DNA of 7,491 nt from Acidobacteriota bacterium. GTDB taxonomy: Bacteria > Acidobacteriota > Blastocatellia > Pyrinomonadales > Pyrinomonadaceae. Under the pieces are notes generated by a model, which was not told the origin of the DNA, made no database searches, and saw only the letters and a program-made list of their open reading frames with translations. Position 1 is the first letter of the stretch, and every line of letters starts with the position of its first letter. The stretch covers positions 1 to 7,491 of the forward strand of contig JAEWBM010000094.1 of assembly GCA_023391155.1 (NCBI GenBank), given 5' to 3'. This document shows, in pieces, positions 5,232-7,491 of this stretch. The translations under genes and the position numbers were made by a program.

Positions 5232-7013
5232 ATGAAATTTAATACTCGTACACGTTATTCATTGATCGCCTTTATCCTGTTGCTCTCTGTTCAGGCGGCG
5301 GTCGGCCAAAAGAGCGATCTTGACATCACCTATACAGTCAGCCTCAAAGATCCCGCGACGCGTCAGTTCCATATCATGACCGACATTCGCAACATCGATC
5401 AGAAACAGCTCGACCTGGCGCTCCCGACCTGGACACCGGGCTGGTATGTCGTGGAAAACTACTACAAAAATGTTCTGCGATTTAAGATCACTGATGGAAA
5501 TGGGAAACAGCTCCCGTTCCGGATGATCAAAAAACAGACATGGCGTGTCGATACAAGCCAGATCAAACAGCTGCGAATCGAATACGATTATGCCGCACAT
5601 GTCCTGGCGCTTAATCAGGCAAAGATCGCCGACGACATGGCCTTTTTCACGGGCATCCAGTTATTCCTTGAGCCGGTCGGCCACCGAGAAACTCCCAGCA
5701 ATGTCCGGTTCGATATCCCTGCAGGCTGGCGGCTCATCTCGCCGCTCAAGGAAACGTCTGACCCGATGGTCTTCCGAGCGGCGAATTACGACACGCTCGT
5801 CGACGCACCGGCACAAATGGGTAAGTTCGACCTCACCACTTTTGAGGTCGACTCAAAGCCGCACCATTTCGTCGCCTATCCTGCCGGGGCATTCAACGCA
5901 GAAAAAACCAAGGCCTATACCGAAATGCTCAGCAAAGTTACGCTCGAGCACAAAGAGATCTTCGGCGACCTCCCCTACGAAAAATTCGTTTACTACTATT
6001 TCTTCGCACCTCCCGAGTCGAACGCGAGCGGAGCTCTCGAGCACCAGAACTCATTCGTCCACTTCGCTCCGGCAGGCGAGCGCACCACGCCCCAATAGCT
6101 CGTCACGACCGGAGCACACGAGTTTTTCCATGTCTGGAACGTCAAACGCTTTCGACCCGCCGAGATGTGGCCGTACGATTACAGCCGCGAGCAGGAAACG
6201 CCCTTGCTCTGGGTATCAGAGGGCTTCACCTCCTATTACGCAAGCCTTATCGTCTATCGCGCCGGCCTGATCAACGAGGAACAATATCTCGGCCGCACAG
6301 CAGGTGCCGTCACCGGCGTTGAAAGCAATGAGGCACGCCACTATATCGCACCGGCGAACGCCTCCGTCTCGACCTGGGTCGGCTATGATTCGCCCGTTGC
6401 CTTCTCCATCTCTTATTACACCGCGGGCCAGAACCTCGCCGGGCTTCTCGATATTTCCATCCGCAATGACTCGAACGGAGCAAAGAGCCTCGACGACGTA
6501 ATGCGCGAGCTTTACAACGGCTTCTACAAACGCGGACGCGGCTTTACCAGCGAAGATCTGCTCGCCGTGATCAACCGCGTTTCGGGCAAGAACTATTCTG
6601 AATTTTTCCGCAAGTTCGTTTATGGGACCGAGATCCCGGATTACGATACGATCTTCGGCTATGCTGGGCTCGACGTCGAACGCACTGAGCGCAAGGCTCC
6701 GCTCTTCGGCTTTAGCATCCGCAACCGCGACGGCGGCTATCTGATAAATTCGGTCGAACCTAATTCATCCGCTGCGAAGGCGGGGCTCGTGCGCGGCGAC
6801 CTGATCGTCCAGGCGAACGGCAAACCGGCGCAGGATGCCGACTGGGGAACCTTCGGCGGTAAGACCGTCAAGCTGCGCGTCACCCGCGGCGAAGAGATCC
6901 GAGATGTCGATATGGCCGTCGATTTCCGCAACACGACCACCTTTGGGCTTAAGCCTCTGCCCGACGCTGCGGCAAAGCAACTTCGTGTAAGAGAGGGTTG
7001 GCTCAGCCGTTAA
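5232..7013 (+). pseudogene. Secreted M61-family (glycyl aminopeptidase type) peptidase with PDZ domain, interrupted by one in-frame TAG
   Basis: One continuous frame of 594 codons encodes an M61 peptidase, except that codon 289 (6096-6098) is TAG. Residues 1-25 are a signal peptide (MKFNTRTR, hydrophobic core, AVG before Gln26). The M61 N-terminal beta domain follows (LPTWTPGWYVVENY near residue 70). G267-A-L-E-H271 is the M61 GLEH-type motif. After the stop come the zinc site H296-E-F-F-H300 with VWNVKRFRP, and E330 in WVSEGFTSYYA, the likely third ligand. A PDZ domain lies at about residues 489-575 (APLFGFSIRNRDGGYLINSV, AGLVRGDLIVQANG). No other stop or frameshift occurs and codon use stays normal on both sides. 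The pieces are 5232-6098 (no active site) and an ATG-started 6165-7013 (also without HEFFH). No ATG, GTG or TTG occurs in frame between 6099 and 6165, so reinitiation cannot restore the active site. It is either a fresh nonsense mutation, a sequencing error, or readthrough. The ATG at 5232 is chosen for the signal peptide; the frame runs open upstream into guaA. The ribosome binding site is weak (GAGG at 5213-5216, far away). Confidence 0.88.
6096..6098 (+). other. In-frame amber (TAG) codon splitting the M61 peptidase
   Basis: The context is CCC CAA TAG CTC GTC. One transition (CAG to TAG) would explain it, giving Q in an otherwise normal TTPQ-Q-LVTTGAHEFFH. The stop sits 7 codons before the first zinc histidine. 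TAG also ends guaA, the TPR gene and the isomerase in this window, so general recoding of TAG is unlikely. Confidence 0.9.
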
Positions 7014-7018
7014 ACACT

Positions 7019-7039
7019 TGCGTGCTAAAATCGCACGCA
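7019..7039 (+). repeat. Perfect 7-bp dyad around the ABC gene -10 box (operator-like)
   Basis: TGCGTGC (7019-7025) and GCACGCA (7033-7039) are exact reverse complements with a 7-base spacer, TAAAATC, that contains the -10-like box. The right arm ends one base before the ATG at 7041. The geometry resembles a repressor operator covering the core promoter. A hairpin at the 3' end of the M61 transcript is the alternative, but no T-run follows. Confidence 0.55.
7023..7031 (+). promoter_or_regulatory. Extended -10 promoter of the ABC ATPase gene (leaderless geometry)
   Basis: TGCTAAAAT is an extended -10 (TGn then TAAAAT, one mismatch to TATAAT). It ends 9 bases before the ATG at 7041, so a transcript starting 6-10 bases downstream would have almost no leader. 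No Shine-Dalgarno sequence is present before this ATG. Confidence 0.45.
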
Positions 7040-7040
7040 T

Positions 7041-7491
7041 ATGGAGGTCCGGGGCAATGCCGTCGAGTTTCGCGATGTCGAGTTTGAGATCGCGGGGCAT
7101 CGCATTCTCGACCGCCTCAATTTCACCATTGCCGAGCGGGAAGTGCTCGTCCTGCTCGGCGAGTCCGGCTGCGGCAAGACCACCACGCTCAAACTGATCA
7201 ATCGGCTGAACGACCCGACCGGCGGTCAAGTCGTTGTCGCCGGCCGCCCCACGACCGATTGGGAGCCGGTCGAACTCCGCCGCAAGATCGGCTATGTCCT
7301 TCAGGAGGGCGGCCTTTTCCCTCACCTGACCGTCGCCGAAAATGTCGCCCTGCTACCCTCGATCGAAGGATGGGCGGCGCCCACACGGCGCGACAGGGTC
7401 GATCACCTGCTTGAGCTTACCGGCCTGGCCCCCCCCAATTTTCGCGACCGATTTCCGCACGAACTCTCCGGCGGCCAACGCCAGCGCGTCG
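7041..7491 (+). CDS. ABC-transporter ATP-binding protein, osmoprotectant (OpuCA/ProV)-like, N-terminal part
   Basis: The 150 codons seen encode an ABC ATPase cut by the right edge just after the signature motif. The protein powers a membrane transporter from the cytoplasmic side. Walker A is G40-E-S-G-C-G-K46-T-T (LLGESGCGKTTTLKLINRL). The Q-loop is Q88 in GYVLQEGGLFPHLTVAENV, and the signature is L142-S-G-G-Q146 (HELSGGQRQRV). Walker B, the D-loop and the switch histidine lie beyond the window. The combination KLINRL, an EL-RRKIGYV strand and QEGGLFPHLTV resembles the quaternary-amine/osmoprotectant importers (OpuCA, ProV, YehX); this substrate call is inference, and a C-terminal CBS pair, if present, would be outside. 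The ATG at 7041 is the only in-frame start after the TAA at 7011-7013, which is itself in this frame. There is no ribosome binding site. A run of eight C at 7429-7436 lies in the coding sequence with the frame intact. Permease and binding-protein genes would be expected downstream. Confidence 0.93.
   Translation, partial: MEVRGNAVEFRDVEFEIAGHRILDRLNFTIAEREVLVLLGESGCGKTTTLKLINRLNDPTGGQVVVAGRPTTDWEPVELRRKIGYVLQEGGLFPHLTVAENVALLPSIEGWAAPTRRDRVDHLLELTGLAPPNFRDRFPHELSGGQRQRV

Noticed and set aside
5545..6270. A 241-residue plus-strand ORF overlapping the M61 gene
   Set aside because: It is very Ser/Arg/Thr-rich, lacks any recognisable domain and lies out of frame across well-conserved M61 sequence. 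It is a shadow of a GC-rich gene.
6165..7013. An independent gene starting at the ATG at 6165
   Set aside because: It begins in the middle of the M61 catalytic domain after HEFFH and continues the upstream frame across the TAG. It is the 3' part of a broken gene.
1..7491. Genome-wide recoding of TAG as an amino acid
   Set aside because: guaA ends with TAG exactly at its family C-terminus, and the isomerase ends TAG-TGA, so TAG behaves as a stop here.
1..7491. Mobile element, CRISPR, defence island or riboswitch
   Set aside because: I saw no transposase, integrase, direct-repeat array, attachment-site duplication or long structured leader. All gaps are under about 80 bases.

Overview
The window is a compact piece of bacterial chromosome carrying housekeeping and secreted-enzyme genes. 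It is GC-rich with G/C-ending codons, and no intergenic gap exceeds about 75 bases. Three products begin with a signal peptide whose likely cleavage point lies just before a glutamine. An acidobacterium-like host (Blastocatellia type) is my best guess from the gene style; it is inference, because there is no rRNA or other marker here. I see no phage, transposon, CRISPR array, tRNA or rRNA.

Layout, left to right. (1) The last 114 codons of a radical SAM protein of the PA0069/Rv2578c type. (2) A small TPR protein, followed with no gap and in the same frame by a 150-residue protein of unknown function whose codon use is less GC-biased. (3) Convergent to these on the minus strand, a secreted cyclophilin-type peptidyl-prolyl isomerase. 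(4) Divergent from it, a secreted M1-family zinc aminopeptidase. (5) guaA, GMP synthase, with a TTG start and a strong ribosome binding site that lies in one arm of a perfect inverted repeat. (6) A secreted M61-family (glycyl aminopeptidase type) zinc peptidase with a PDZ domain, whose reading frame is broken by one in-frame TAG just before the HEFFH zinc motif. (7) The first 150 codons of an ABC-transporter ATPase resembling the osmoprotectant (OpuCA/ProV) group, running off the right edge. Its start codon follows a perfect 7-bp inverted repeat with a -10-like TAAAAT in the spacer.

The genes do not form one pathway. Secreted proline isomerase plus two secreted metallopeptidases fit an extracytoplasmic protein folding and peptide-scavenging theme, with guaA as an unrelated housekeeping gene among them. 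I found no convincing new multi-gene system. The points most worth a second look are the amber-interrupted M61 peptidase, the TAG-separated same-frame TPR/unknown pair, the two promoter-proximal dyads (guaA and the ABC gene), and the apparently leaderless starts of the TPR and ABC genes. No stretch over 300 bases lacks a gene.
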